A DNA stretch of 61,763 nucleotides from Candidatus Poribacteria bacterium (lineage in GTDB: Bacteria; Poribacteria; WGA-4E; WGA-3G): positions 1-61,763 of the forward strand of contig JAJECK010000076.1 in NCBI GenBank assembly GCA_022822085.1, read 5' to 3'. The notes beneath the pieces were generated by a model. It searched no databases and was not told the origin of the DNA. It saw only the letters and a list, made by a program, of their open reading frames with translations. Shown in pieces: positions 10,084 through 19,493 of this stretch; within the stretch, counting starts at the first letter, position 1; each line of letters starts with the position of its first letter. The translations under genes and the position numbers were made by a program.

Positions 10084-10155
10084 AGCGGGTGACGGGAATT
10101 GAACCCGCGACCCTCAGCTTGGGAAGCTGACGCTCTACCGCTGAGCTACACCCGC
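10084..10155 (-). tRNA. tRNA-Gly (anticodon CCC)
   Basis: Read on the minus strand it folds into a full cloverleaf: acceptor stem GCGGGTG/CACCCGC, D-arm GCTC..GAGC, anticodon stem TCAGC/GCTGA around loop TTCCCAA (anticodon CCC, codon GGG), T-arm with TTCAATT, and U73 as expected for glycine. The 3' CCA is not encoded. Confidence 0.95.
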
Positions 10156-10254
10156 TCCCTATGTATTATTATACTATATCTTATACGGGTTGTCAAGACA
10201 AAGGAAGACGGGCAATATATCTACCCGCCTTCTCAAAATTCCATGTCAAAAAGT

Positions 10255-10719
10255 TTACAGATTATCAAGTTCGTCCAGCACCTGTTCTGCGGTTAGCGTA
10301 TTGTCCGGTGGCGCATCTTCAACGTGTTTGAAGGCAATTTTACCTGAGCCATCTACAATAAATACACCGCGGGTCGTTATACCCACTTCATCAAGTGCCA
10401 TCCCATACTTCTTTGATACCTCAAGATTCATGTCTGAAAGCAACGGGAAACCGATGCCACCCAATGACTCACTCCAGGCTTTATGTGCAAACGTAGAGTC
10501 GCGATTAATCGCAATGACATCCGCACCTTTCGCACGAATAGCATCTAAGTTATCATTAAAATCGGGAACTTGTTCTGAACATACAGGTGAAAAATCAAGT
10601 GGATAAAAAAGAATTACCAGTTTTTTCCCTTCAAAATCCCCCAAAGTAACTTCTGTATCATTTTGGTTTGTTGCTCCTGTCAAACTAAAATCTGGAGCAG
10701 CACTTCCTAATTCTGCCAT
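10255..10719 (-). CDS. Peroxiredoxin (AhpC/TSA, AhpE/Bcp-like)
   Basis: 154 residues from the ATG at 10719, which follows AGGAGGTGTTTT; the longer reading has no SD. Reduces hydrogen peroxide or organic peroxides in the cytoplasm. The thioredoxin fold shows FYPLDFSPVCSEQ with the peroxidatic Cys at residue 47, and a downstream TTRGVFIVD strand. This is the only cysteine, so the enzyme is a 1-Cys type needing an external thiol for recycling. No signal peptide. Monocistronic, between tRNA-Gly and a repeat-containing spacer. Confidence 0.9.
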   Translation of the reverse strand: MAELGSAAPDFSLTGATNQNDTEVTLGDFEGKKLVILFYPLDFSPVCSEQVPDFNDNLDAIRAKGADVIAINRDSTFAHKAWSESLGGIGFPLLSDMNLEVSKKYGMALDEVGITTRGVFIVDGSGKIAFKHVEDAPPDNTLTAEQVLDELDNL

Positions 10720-10814
10720 AAAACACCTCCTAAAATGTATATATTCCTTATAAAATAATACCACATGTTATGTCTAAAACCAAATTAAAATTGGAACGAA
10801 CAAGTAGGGTAGCA

Positions 10815-10831
10815 GGCACACTCCGTGTGCC
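10815..10831. repeat. Short hairpin GGCACAC-TCC-GTGTGCC
   Basis: Perfect 7-bp inverted repeat with a TCC loop, inside the longer motif GTAGCAGGCACACTCCGTG. The same family occurs at 42160-42176 and 55461-55533. It is a dispersed intergenic repeat and lacks a T-tract, so it is not a standard terminator. Confidence 0.6.
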
Positions 10832-10963
10832 GTTCTTACATTATCCAGGAATCATGCCGAATACCAAACGCGTATTAGACAATGGCATTCATACATTCAT
10901 ACCTTTGATTTATTGAAATCCGAGTAATCCGCTATAATCGCGATTCGAAAACAAAAAGGTTTC

Positions 10964-11224
10964 CTAACCCCGATGCCCCTGAAAATTCCGAACAAGATGG
11001 ACAACAACCAGAACCTGCCCATCTTTATCCAAATATTGAGAACTATCAGGAAAATCTACCTGTGCATGATGACCGAAGGAAATTATCAAGAACAGGAAGA
11101 CCGTTGCACCCATCCCCATCATCAAATACAACGCTGATGGATTTCGTCCTTGTTTTCCGTGCCTTCCGCGTTTCTGTCCGAGAGGTTTCCAACCCATATA
11201 ATCATTATGTTCTTTGATTGTCAT
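10964..11224 (-). CDS. Possible small membrane protein
   Basis: A frame of about 86 residues from an ATG at 11224 (a TTG at 11305 is also possible; neither has a strong SD). The N-terminus is Lys/Arg-rich, followed by one hydrophobic segment (ALYLMMGMGATVFLFLIISF) and a short tail. No family is recognised. The 3' end runs into a repeat-like TTTCCTAACCCCGA sequence, which lowers confidence. It could be a real single-pass protein or a chance frame. Confidence 0.35.
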   Translation of the reverse strand: MTIKEHNDYMGWKPLGQKRGRHGKQGRNPSALYLMMGMGATVFLFLIISFGHHAQVDFPDSSQYLDKDGQVLVVVHLVRNFQGHRG

Positions 11225-11474
11225 GTCCAATGAGGGGCTTTCCAGCGTCTTCCGCGATTCAGAAACAAACAATCCTGGTTCAGACAAAATATTGTAATAA
11301 ACCAATTCTTAAATAATAACGTCAATAAATTGTAGCGATTAAATTCACAAGGTAAATCTCAAGAAAATCATTCAGCGGTTAGATTGTTACGAACATAATC
11401 CGGGCATTGTCTGTCTAAATCACCAGGTGTAGGAATATTTTAATTTTATCCTTTCAGGTCTTTGGAGACAGGAA

Positions 11475-12776
11475 ATGCGAATATTTGAAGGGTTATTCGT
11501 TGGAATTTCAGCGATACGTAGCAACAAACTACGTTCCTTGCTGACAATGCTCGGAATTATCATTGGTGTTGCCTCGGTACTCGCAATGATTTCAATCGGT
11601 GATGGCGCGAAGGAGATTGTGCTACAGGACGCACAAAAACTCGGAGGTGTCAACCAATTCACCATGTATCGCAGCAGATACAAACGGGTCGGATCGCGAT
11701 GGATGCCAAACCGTAGTAATGAACATTTTAAATATGAAGACGTTTTGGCAATAGAAGCAGAATGTCCATCTGTCAAAGTCGTTGTCCCGAGAATCCCTGA
11801 ATGGCGCGGTGTACACATCCAAACCAATGATGGTTCTGAAGCACGGAGCGGATACAATGGTGTCAATGCATCATTTTCCGAAGCAATGGACTGGAAAGTC
11901 CAAGAAGGTCGTTTCATTTCCAACGAAGATATGGAAAACAAAGCGAAAGTCTGTGTATTAGGAACCGAGGTAGCATTTAACTTATTTGGAAACAAATCGC
12001 CCATCAAAAAAGAAATAAAAATAGGCAAGGGTGGCGACCGTTATGACCGGTACGGAAGGAGAGATCAAGCCCGGATCGCTGAAAGGTTTACCGTTATCGG
12101 AACAATGGAAGCCCGCGGAAGAAGTCTACGATTCGGATGGAACCTTGACGACATGATATTTCTACCGCTCACAACTGCACAGGAACGTTTTACCGGAAAC
12201 GATAACGTTGTCATGCTATCGGTACAAGCAAACACCGTTGATGATGTCCCTAAAGCCATTGAAGAGGTAAAAGGGGTAATGAGAAAAATGCACAATAATC
12301 AGGATGACTTCTTTGATCTCAGAGATATGCGAGAGGGTATGGCACAGTTGGAGAAAATCAGTAGAGTAATTAAAATTGCATTGGGGAGCATTGCAGGATT
12401 TTCACTACTCGTAGGCGGTATCGGCATTATGAATATGATGTTAGTTGCTGTGAGTGAACGCACGCGTGAAATCGGTCTACGAAAAGCCATCGGTGCAAAA
12501 CGTTTAGATATTATGATGCAGTTTCTCATTGAATCTATTGTCATGTGTATCATAGGCGGCGCATTAGGAGTAGGATTAGGTTATCTCGCAGGTGAAGGTA
12601 TGGCACTCCTTGCAGTCAATATCGTCAAAATCGTCCCAGATTGGCCGTCCGTTATCTCTATGCAGTGGGTTATTATATCTGTCTCATTTTCTGCTTTAAT
12701 AGGTGTCTCTTTTGGACTATATCCTGCATTAAAAGCGTCCGCACTTTCACCTATAGAAGCATTACGCACTGAGTAA
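11475..12776 (+). CDS. ABC transporter permease, MacB/FtsX family (first)
   Basis: 433 residues, ATG preceded by GGAG. Topology is that of the MacB_PCD/FtsX family: an N-terminal membrane segment (LLTMLGIIIGVASVLAMISI, about 20-42), a large periplasmic domain, and three C-terminal membrane segments with the conserved EIGLRKAIGAKRLDI coupling motif. These permeases normally transmit ATP-driven conformational change across the membrane to move lipopeptides, toxins or antibiotics. Unlike Escherichia coli MacB there is no fused N-terminal ATPase. Followed 13 bp later by a second permease of the same type and then a MacA-like fusion protein, which suggests a tripartite exporter with heteromeric permeases. 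Confidence 0.9.
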   Translation: MRIFEGLFVGISAIRSNKLRSLLTMLGIIIGVASVLAMISIGDGAKEIVLQDAQKLGGVNQFTMYRSRYKRVGSRWMPNRSNEHFKYEDVLAIEAECPSVKVVVPRIPEWRGVHIQTNDGSEARSGYNGVNASFSEAMDWKVQEGRFISNEDMENKAKVCVLGTEVAFNLFGNKSPIKKEIKIGKGGDRYDRYGRRDQARIAERFTVIGTMEARGRSLRFGWNLDDMIFLPLTTAQERFTGNDNVVMLSVQANTVDDVPKAIEEVKGVMRKMHNNQDDFFDLRDMREGMAQLEKISRVIKIALGSIAGFSLLVGGIGIMNMMLVAVSERTREIGLRKAIGAKRLDIMMQFLIESIVMCIIGGALGVGLGYLAGEGMALLAVNIVKIVPDWPSVISMQWVIISVSFSALIGVSFGLYPALKASALSPIEALRTE

Positions 12777-12789
12777 AGAGGGAAACTAT

Positions 12790-14106
12790 ATGAACCTTTT
12801 TGAATGTATCATTTTAGGTATCACTAGTTTAAAAAGAAACCCACTTCGTTCAAGCCTGACGATTTTGGGTATTATTGTCGGAGTCGGCTCGGTGGTCAGT
12901 ATGGTCTCCGTTGGGGACGGTTCCAGAGCTATGGTGTTACGAGAGATTGAACGTACTGGTGGCACAAAGATTATTGAAATATACAAAGATGATTGGGATA
13001 AGCAATCTGGCACTTTGAGCCGCGCTGCTGGCGAAGCGGTCAGAGGTAAGAGTCGATGGCGTAGAAACCGAGCTGAACATTTAGAAACCGAAGACGCATT
13101 TGAAATATTAAAAAATGCACGTGGTATCGTTGATGTCGTCGCTGAAGACGATATGCCCGGTTGGAGCGTTAGTTTTAAAGGACGTAAAAAGGAATCACGT
13201 ATCGTTGCATCAACTGCCGGTTACGACCGTTCACATAATTGGTACACATCTACTGGAAGATTCTTTAGTCCAGAAGAGGTTGACGACGCAAGCAGTGTCG
13301 CTGTCATCGGTTCTAAAATCGCTGAAGAGATATTTCTTCATGAAGACCCAGTAGGCAAAGAGATCAAAGCTTCGCGTCCATCATATTGGCGGGGTAAGAG
13401 TGGACTTTATGAGGTGCGTCTAAAAGTTATCGGTGTCATGGAAGAGAAAGGCGACGCAATGGACACCACCGGGTGGGATGACAGATTCATCATACCAATA
13501 ACAACCCTTCAGGAACGCTTTAAAGGACGGCAAGATGTTGAACGGATACGTGTTGAAGCCGTAGACATAAAAGATATCCCACTCGCGATTTCGGATTCAA
13601 AAACGGTGTTAGGAAGACAACACAACAACACAGGAGAAGAATATAATTATTGGACTGCAGAAGAAGAATTAGCAACCGCTGATAAAGTCGGTTTAGTCAT
13701 GAAACTATTGATGGGTGGAATTGCAGGTATCGCTCTGATGGTAGCAGGCATCGGTGTCATGAATATCATGCTCGTTTCTGTAACTGACCGCACCAAAGAA
13801 ATTGGACTGCGGAAAGCGCTCGGGGCAACATTCAATGACATCATCACACAATTCCTGATTGAGGCTTCTGTCCTTACATTCGCTGGTGGAATACTCGGTT
13901 CAATTATGGGAGTATTTATGGGACGAGGGACTGCCTTACTAATAACAAAATTCGTATGGGAAGGTAGTAACTGGCCCTCTGTCGTATCGTTCTTAACTAT
14001 GTTCATCGCATTGCTCGTGTCTGTTGCTATCGGTGTTTTTTTCGGGTTATATCCAGCATATAAGGCTGCGAAACTTACACCGGTTGAAGCTCTCCGATCC
14101 GATTAG
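12790..14106 (+). CDS. ABC transporter permease, MacB/FtsX family (second)
   Basis: 438 residues, start preceded by GAGG and 13 bp after the first permease. Same architecture: N-terminal membrane segment (LTILGIIVGVGSVVSMVSV), periplasmic domain, and three C-terminal helices with EIGLRKALGATFNDI. It is a diverged tandem paralogue, so the pair probably forms a heterodimer. The ATP-binding subunit is not in the window and would have to be supplied from elsewhere. Confidence 0.9.
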   Translation: MNLFECIILGITSLKRNPLRSSLTILGIIVGVGSVVSMVSVGDGSRAMVLREIERTGGTKIIEIYKDDWDKQSGTLSRAAGEAVRGKSRWRRNRAEHLETEDAFEILKNARGIVDVVAEDDMPGWSVSFKGRKKESRIVASTAGYDRSHNWYTSTGRFFSPEEVDDASSVAVIGSKIAEEIFLHEDPVGKEIKASRPSYWRGKSGLYEVRLKVIGVMEEKGDAMDTTGWDDRFIIPITTLQERFKGRQDVERIRVEAVDIKDIPLAISDSKTVLGRQHNNTGEEYNYWTAEEELATADKVGLVMKLLMGGIAGIALMVAGIGVMNIMLVSVTDRTKEIGLRKALGATFNDIITQFLIEASVLTFAGGILGSIMGVFMGRGTALLITKFVWEGSNWPSVVSFLTMFIALLVSVAIGVFFGLYPAYKAAKLTPVEALRSD

Positions 14107-14113
14107 TTAGATA

Positions 14114-14225
14114 ACTTGCCTCTTGTAGAAGGGGTTTCCAACCCCGATTTTGTGGGAGGGTTCAACCACGATATTATAGGAACCCTATCTACCACGACAT
14201 TGTTGGAAGGGTTTCCGACCACGAT
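14114..14225. repeat. Degenerate tandem repeat, unit about 25-30 bp
   Basis: About four imperfect units of the form GGAAGGGTTTCCGACCACGAT lie between the second permease and the fusion-protein gene. The rest of the 14107-14351 gap shows only the SD of the next gene. Confidence 0.45.
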
Positions 14226-14351
14226 TTTATTGATTATGCAATACAAAATCAGGTGTCAATAAATATTGTGGAGGAACCCATAAAATCCAAACAAACGCTA
14301 TGAAAAATATGGTGCTTAATTTACACACGCAATTATAGGAGGAATTCGGTT

Positions 14352-16241
14352 TTGAAGAAACTCATTATTACTGTCGCTGCTATCATAGTTCTTTTGGGTG
14401 CAGCTGTAATTGTTGTTAGAAGTTTTGAAAAAAATAACGGTAACGATCCTGCGCTCGCTCCAAAAATTGAACTCGTCAAACGCGGAAATTTCCAAATGAC
14501 CATCAGAGCCACCGGGAATTTAGAGCCACTTCTTGACGTTGAAGTCAAATCAAACGTTGAAGGTGAAGTCATAGAACTTCTGGTAGATGATGGCGATCCT
14601 GTGAATGAAGGAGATGTTTTAGTTCGCCTTGATCCTAAATTATATGAAGAGGAAGAGAAACAAGCAAAAGCGGATGTTAAGGCCGCGCAAGCGCAACTCA
14701 TGCAGTCTGAATTAAACATTCAACTCAAAAAGGAGCGTTTGAATAGTGACAAAACACAGAGACAGGCTGCTGTCAGAATCGCACAGGCGAACCTTGAAAC
14801 GACAAAAGCGGAATCCTTAACCCGCATCAGTTCCGCTGAAACAGACATACAATCAACGAAAAATCAGTTAGAACAGGATAATATCGCTTTAGAACAGGCT
14901 AAAATTTCACTGGAGCAAGCAAAACTATCCCTCGCCGAATATGAAACATCATTAAACTCGTCCAAAGTTTCTTTAGATTCGGCAAAATCAGAGTTGGATC
15001 GAAACACATCACTCTATGAACAAGAATTGGTCTCCAAGCAGGTGTTAGAAGATGCTGAAACCCGCCACGCAAACGCTAACACACAACATGAAAACGCAAA
15101 AAAACGCGTAGAATCACAGAAACAAACCATCGTTTCACAACAACGGACCATTCAAGCACGTAAAACTGGTATAAAAACACGCGAAGCGCAGCTACAATAC
15201 CAAGAACTAAACCTTGAACACCTCAAAAAGACACGACAAAAAGCAGAAGAAGAAGGGCAAATTCGGTTAGATAATGCAAAAACGCAGCTACAAGAACTTT
15301 TACTCACTATTGATAATGAAAAATTGCTAACAGAACAGTCAAAGGTAAGTGCTGATGCAAACCTCCTCCGAAGAGAAAGCAGTTTGAAGAATCGGGAAGA
15401 ACGACTTGAATGGACAACTATTACGGCACCGATGTCAGGCACAGTTACACAACTCGCTATTGAACAAGGTGAAATCGTTACCTCTGGTCGTTCCGCATTT
15501 TCACAGAGTCCACCAATCATGACAATCGCTGATCTCTCAAAAATGGTCGTCAAAACTTTCATCAACGAAGTGGATATGGAACGGCTTGAACTCGATCAAG
15601 GTGCTGTGATAAAGATTGATGCTTTCCAAACGCAAAAATATGACGGCAGGGTCTATGAAATCTCACCGAGTGGACAGCAACAAGATAACATTATCTCTTT
15701 TGAGGTTATGATAGAAGTACTTGATTCCTCTGGCAGAATCAAACCCGGTATGAGTGCTGATGTGGACATCATTACTTACGAAGAGAAGAATGTCCTGTTA
15801 CTACCACTTGATGCGGTCATTTCCAAAACTTCTGCGTCTGCTGTCGCGCAGGTAGGCAACACATCCCCCTTCAAAATTGGCAAACCTGTCGCTATGCAAA
15901 CGTTGAGTGAGAAGATATTCAACGGTACTATCAAAGACGTTGCAAACGGAAGCGTCACGATTGAACTTGACAGTTCACAACGCGGTCTCATCTCTGGTGC
16001 CTCAACCGTATCGCTATTGATTAATGGAGAGAAGAAGGCGGATGGGGTTCAAGCGCAGGTCAACGTTTCACGAGGAAAGTTTGTTATGTTGGATAGTAGC
16101 GGGGATGGCAAAGGTATTGAAACTCAAATTGAAACAGGCATGCAAAACGAGACAAACGTCATTGTCAAAAGCGGTGTCAAAGAAGGTGATCGCGTCATCC
16201 TCCAACGCCGACAAAGACCACAAGGCGGTTGGGGTAGATAG
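14352..16241 (+). CDS. Periplasmic adaptor (membrane fusion) protein, MacA/HlyD family
   Basis: 629 residues from a TTG start preceded by AGGAGG at 9 bp. The N-terminal membrane anchor (LIITVAAIIVLLGAAVIVV) is followed by the first half of a lipoyl-like domain (VKSNVEGEVIELLVDDGDPV). A very long alpha-helical hairpin follows (about residues 100-340, rich in Gln/Lys/Glu/Ala), then the second lipoyl half (ITAPMSGTVTQLAIEQGEIV), a beta-barrel, and a C-terminal domain ending VKEGDRVILQ. It is longer than MacA (about 370 residues) because of the extended hairpin, which may span a wide periplasm or reach a TolC-type channel directly. Probably cotranscribed with the two permeases; no outer-membrane channel gene is nearby. 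Confidence 0.9.
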   Translation: MKKLIITVAAIIVLLGAAVIVVRSFEKNNGNDPALAPKIELVKRGNFQMTIRATGNLEPLLDVEVKSNVEGEVIELLVDDGDPVNEGDVLVRLDPKLYEEEEKQAKADVKAAQAQLMQSELNIQLKKERLNSDKTQRQAAVRIAQANLETTKAESLTRISSAETDIQSTKNQLEQDNIALEQAKISLEQAKLSLAEYETSLNSSKVSLDSAKSELDRNTSLYEQELVSKQVLEDAETRHANANTQHENAKKRVESQKQTIVSQQRTIQARKTGIKTREAQLQYQELNLEHLKKTRQKAEEEGQIRLDNAKTQLQELLLTIDNEKLLTEQSKVSADANLLRRESSLKNREERLEWTTITAPMSGTVTQLAIEQGEIVTSGRSAFSQSPPIMTIADLSKMVVKTFINEVDMERLELDQGAVIKIDAFQTQKYDGRVYEISPSGQQQDNIISFEVMIEVLDSSGRIKPGMSADVDIITYEEKNVLLLPLDAVISKTSASAVAQVGNTSPFKIGKPVAMQTLSEKIFNGTIKDVANGSVTIELDSSQRGLISGASTVSLLINGEKKADGVQAQVNVSRGKFVMLDSSGDGKGIETQIETGMQNETNVIVKSGVKEGDRVILQRRQRPQGGWGR

Positions 16242-16296
16242 AAAGATGCACCATAAGCGTCAATTTAAGGGAAATTAAGCTCAAATAACCCGTATT

Positions 16297-16331
16297 TGTC
16301 CGTTGGGTTGAGGGACGAAACCCAACGGACA
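16297..16331. repeat. Hairpin repeat (GTTGGGTT family)
   Basis: Inverted arms of 13 bp (TGTCCGTTGGGTT / AACCCAACGGACA) around 9 nt, of the same family as 2243-2325. It may act as a barrier between the convergent adaptor and MBL genes, but there is no T-tract. The motif CATAAGCGTCAATTTAAGG just before it (about 16250) recurs near 57010 and 57100. Confidence 0.6.
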
Positions 16332-16403
16332 GCAGTTATTGTATTTTAATTATCAAACTCACGGTAAATTAATCTTCATTTAGTTTGTGCATCGCTCACG
16401 TTA

Positions 16404-17198
16404 TCACAAATTAATCACCTGTCCATCATACGCCAAATACGCATTATCGGGCAGATCAATATCCTGTTCCGCACACTGTTCTTTGAAATACCGATGGTCA
16501 AGCCGATGCATAATGTGCGTAAAATAGGTCTCTTTCGGCTGTAGTGCAGCACTAATCTCCAATGCCTGTCCTACCGATTGGTGGGTTGGATGTCCCGGAT
16601 TGAAACTCAACGCATCAATCACCAACACCTCAATCCCTTCAAGCAGTGCTTGTGATGTTTCTGGTAACCGCTTTACATCGGGTATATACCCAAAATTGTC
16701 TATTCGGTAACCATTCGTATCAACGTTCCCGTGCTCTACTGGAATAGGAGTAATATCAAATCCAAGTAATTCAAACCTGCCATTAACCACATTCGGTAAC
16801 AGATGACCGACGCCACCGCCTTGGAAGGTCTCTTTAGTGAACATATAATCGTAGTTGCGCTGCAATATATCTATCGTCTGTTCGGGACCGTAGATTGGCA
16901 TATCCATCTGCTGTTTTCTGCACGGCATCACAATATCGTTTGTTCCGCTGATATGATCAGCATGGCAGTGCGTAAAAATAACAGCATCTATCCATTCAAT
17001 CTTGTTCCGATTGATTTGATCCATAAAGTTTGGACCGAGATCAAATTGCAGATTTTTACCATCCTTATGAATGTGGACTGATGAACGCGTGCGGTAGTTC
17101 TTTGAACCAACTTGCATTGAATCTTGACAAGTATCACATTCACATTTATACTCAGGAACACCTGTGGAAGTGCCTGAACCCAATATCGTTACCTTCAT
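16404..17198 (-). CDS. MBL-fold metallohydrolase, PhnP-like
   Basis: 264 residues from the ATG at 17198; longer starts would run into the divergent neighbour. Starts with the family opening MKVTILGSGTSTGVP, then a Cys cluster (KCECDTCQ) as in PhnP-type phosphodiesterases, then the metal-binding THCHADH motif, with later His residues (HGNVDT, HIMHRLDH) completing the dinuclear site. PhnP acts on 5-phosphoribosyl 1,2-cyclic phosphate, and relatives on other cyclic or ester phosphates; no phn genes are present here, so the substrate is open. Its start codon is only 25 bp from that of the divergent GNAT gene. Confidence 0.85.
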   Translation of the reverse strand: MKVTILGSGTSTGVPEYKCECDTCQDSMQVGSKNYRTRSSVHIHKDGKNLQFDLGPNFMDQINRNKIEWIDAVIFTHCHADHISGTNDIVMPCRKQQMDMPIYGPEQTIDILQRNYDYMFTKETFQGGGVGHLLPNVVNGRFELLGFDITPIPVEHGNVDTNGYRIDNFGYIPDVKRLPETSQALLEGIEVLVIDALSFNPGHPTHQSVGQALEISAALQPKETYFTHIMHRLDHRYFKEQCAEQDIDLPDNAYLAYDGQVINL

Positions 17199-17223
17199 TA
17201 ACAAAGAGTCCTTTCTACAAACA

Positions 17224-17988
17224 ATGGATAAACTAACACCTGAAGAATGTAGTGTTTTAGTAGATGTTATCGGTGATACCTCGACAACGTTGAATGTTAT
17301 AGACTGTCTCAAGCAGGAGATGTGTCGTGCTTATGTTTGTGGTCCTCTTCCACACATAACCGCCTACTTAGTAATTGATACACTTTACGATGATGCATTC
17401 TGTTTTGCTACAGATGTCAATGATTTGTGGCATCTGTTAGAATCACAGCAAGGGTTAGAAGGTCTGATTATCAACGTTGATTCTGAATATGCCGAAATCC
17501 TTGGGCAACGTATATCAGCGAAAACTGGCGGATCCGTTAGTTATTTCGTTGAAATTCATCAAGCCCTTTTAGCACCTGTTCGTGCCTATCCCAATATGGT
17601 AATTCGATTATTGACTTCAGTAGATGAAGCACTTTTAGCAAAGTCGCCAGAGGAAATTCAGGGAAATGCTTATCAAACACCTCAAAAGATTTTATCAACA
17701 GGTCCGGTTGCTGCTGCTATTGTGAACGATGATATTGTTTCAATCGCTCGAACTTATGCACAAACGGATTTGCATGGTGGAATTAGTATTTCCACATTAG
17801 AGGAATGGCGAGGAAAAGGCTATGCTACCTCAGCTGCATCTCTCGTTGCAGAACAACTTCAGGCTATGGGCAAAGTTCCAGTCTGGTATTGTGGTGAAGA
17901 AAACGGTCCCTCGCTTCGGACTGCAGAAAAGTTAGGATTTGTTGAAGTCTCAAGACGTATTGATATTGTCTATACCTCTACTGAATAG
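17224..17988 (+). CDS. GNAT-family N-acetyltransferase
   Basis: 254 residues from the ATG at 17224. No clear SD precedes it, and an in-frame ATG at 17164 inside the divergent gene is possible. The C-terminal half has the acetyl-CoA-binding motif A (EWRGKGYATSAASLVAEQL) followed by ENGPSLRTAEKLGF, typical of GNAT enzymes; the N-terminal half is a less conserved GNAT-like domain. The substrate is unknown. Divergent from the MBL gene and convergent with the DegT gene. Confidence 0.8.
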   Translation: MDKLTPEECSVLVDVIGDTSTTLNVIDCLKQEMCRAYVCGPLPHITAYLVIDTLYDDAFCFATDVNDLWHLLESQQGLEGLIINVDSEYAEILGQRISAKTGGSVSYFVEIHQALLAPVRAYPNMVIRLLTSVDEALLAKSPEEIQGNAYQTPQKILSTGPVAAAIVNDDIVSIARTYAQTDLHGGISISTLEEWRGKGYATSAASLVAEQLQAMGKVPVWYCGEENGPSLRTAEKLGFVEVSRRIDIVYTSTE

Positions 17989-18017
17989 TCCTTCAGAGAC
18001 TCAACTTGGATGTCGTT

Positions 18018-19277
18018 CTATCCCAAGGCGTTGTCAACTTTATTGATAGCAGCTGCCATCAACCGGGCATGGTCCTCCTGCATATTGACATTAAATCCAA
18101 ATCGTAATGCACGACCGAGGATAGAAAGCGTTTCAGGACACATATCACGAGAATATTCAACATTCCCTTTGTATCGTGGATCGCTCCACGGATAACCCGC
18201 AGCATTCGGTGAATGCTTATCCAGAATGGAATCCCAATAAGTATAAATATGTCTGTCAGGGAAACCTTCGTTGTAGGCAGTGCCGGCACCAAGTCCTTCT
18301 GCTCTGAGTGCTTCCGTATATTTTTTGGCAAGTTCAACATCCCGCACGATAATCGCAGCACTGATGCCGCACTCACCGCTGGGGTCGTCAACGTGCTGAC
18401 GGGTATAACCTTTCGGTTCATCAGCCAGCTCAGACATAAACGCCTTCTTGAGCAAACGTGTCCGTCCGAGAATGTCATCCAGTTTGGAAAGCTGCACACG
18501 AGCGATTGCTCCTAATATCTCACCTGGACGATAGGTCTGACACGAAAACGGTTTGTTCTGCCACTCGGAGTCGCTCATCCACATCGGCAAACCGGGTTCA
18601 GAGGCAAATGCAGCGCGTTCATAGGTGTTATAATCATCAGAAAAGACTAAACCGCCTTCACCGCAAGTGATCACCTTGAAGTAGTTGAGACTCCACGCGC
18701 CTGCATCACCCCACGTGCCAGCGTATTTTCCGTTGTATTGCCCCCCGACACATTGGCAGGCATCTTCAACTACCTTGAGATCATGCTTCTTTGCGATAGG
18801 CAGAATTGCGTCAAGTCGGCATGGGACACCCTGCATGTGGACAGGCAATATTGCTTTGGTATGTGGTGTGATTTTACGTTCTACATCTTCTGGGTCTAAG
18901 CCGAGCGAATCGTCAATTTCTGCTATGATGGGGATTGCGCCGACCCCGACGATTGCCGCTGCTGTTGCTATAAATGTGTATCCGGGTAGTATTACCTCAT
19001 CGCCTGGACCGATGCCTACGCCAGTAAGTGCACAGATTATAGCCGAGGTGCCGGAATTCACCATCAACGCATGGTTGACACCGAGGCGGGCTGCAGCTTC
19101 TTGCTCAAAGGCAGCGACATTTGAACCTTCCACAAATCGAAAGAGTTTCCCGCTTCGTAATACCTCTGACACTGCATCAATCTCGCGATCATCTATGACA
19201 CTCGGGCCGTGCATTCCGCCTGGAATCGATTCTGTGATGATGGGGGTGCCACCATCAACTGCTAAACGTTCTGACAT
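18018..19277 (-). CDS. DegT/DnrJ/EryC1/StrS-family PLP aminotransferase
   Basis: 419 residues from the ATG at 19277, preceded by GGAGGAGAAG. Fold-type I PLP enzyme; in the family it transaminates keto-sugars or related cyclic ketones. Motifs: NSGTSAIICAL for cofactor phosphate binding, VVEDACQCVGG for the ring-binding Asp, and NYFKVITCGEGG with the Schiff-base lysine at residue 201. The opening LAVDGGTP is typical of the AHBA-synthase/StrS branch. No nucleotide-sugar genes lie next to it, so the substrate is not predicted. Confidence 0.92.
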   Translation of the reverse strand: MSERLAVDGGTPIITESIPGGMHGPSVIDDREIDAVSEVLRSGKLFRFVEGSNVAAFEQEAAARLGVNHALMVNSGTSAIICALTGVGIGPGDEVILPGYTFIATAAAIVGVGAIPIIAEIDDSLGLDPEDVERKITPHTKAILPVHMQGVPCRLDAILPIAKKHDLKVVEDACQCVGGQYNGKYAGTWGDAGAWSLNYFKVITCGEGGLVFSDDYNTYERAAFASEPGLPMWMSDSEWQNKPFSCQTYRPGEILGAIARVQLSKLDDILGRTRLLKKAFMSELADEPKGYTRQHVDDPSGECGISAAIIVRDVELAKKYTEALRAEGLGAGTAYNEGFPDRHIYTYWDSILDKHSPNAAGYPWSDPRYKGNVEYSRDMCPETLSILGRALRFGFNVNMQEDHARLMAAAINKVDNALG

Positions 19278-19383
19278 CTTCTCCTCCATTATTACCAAGA
19301 TCAAGATTGGTGACACTTTACCCGATACAGTCATTTTTGTCAAGTGTGGATTAATATACAGCAGGGTAATTGGTTAGATTTTC

Positions 19384-19412
19384 TTGACATCTCCCCTCAA
19401 ATTTGATAAGAT
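19384..19412 (+). promoter_or_regulatory. Probable sigma-70 promoter
   Basis: A perfect -35 TTGACA (19384-19389), a 17-bp spacer and -10 TAAGAT (19407-19412), about 80 bp upstream of the TPR gene. A second candidate (TTGACA, 17 bp, TATATA) starts about 30 bp further on. Both would read the TPR-transketolase pair. Confidence 0.55.
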
Positions 19413-19493
19413 ATAAATTGACATAAGACAGCGTGGAGAATATATACTTGACTGCGCGATAGAATATATCACTGATGAGGAGAAGATAGATAG

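Noticed and set aside
11420-12028. 202-residue frame antisense to the first permease
   Set aside because: It is the mirror of a clear FtsX/MacB permease, has no SD and no recognisable domain.
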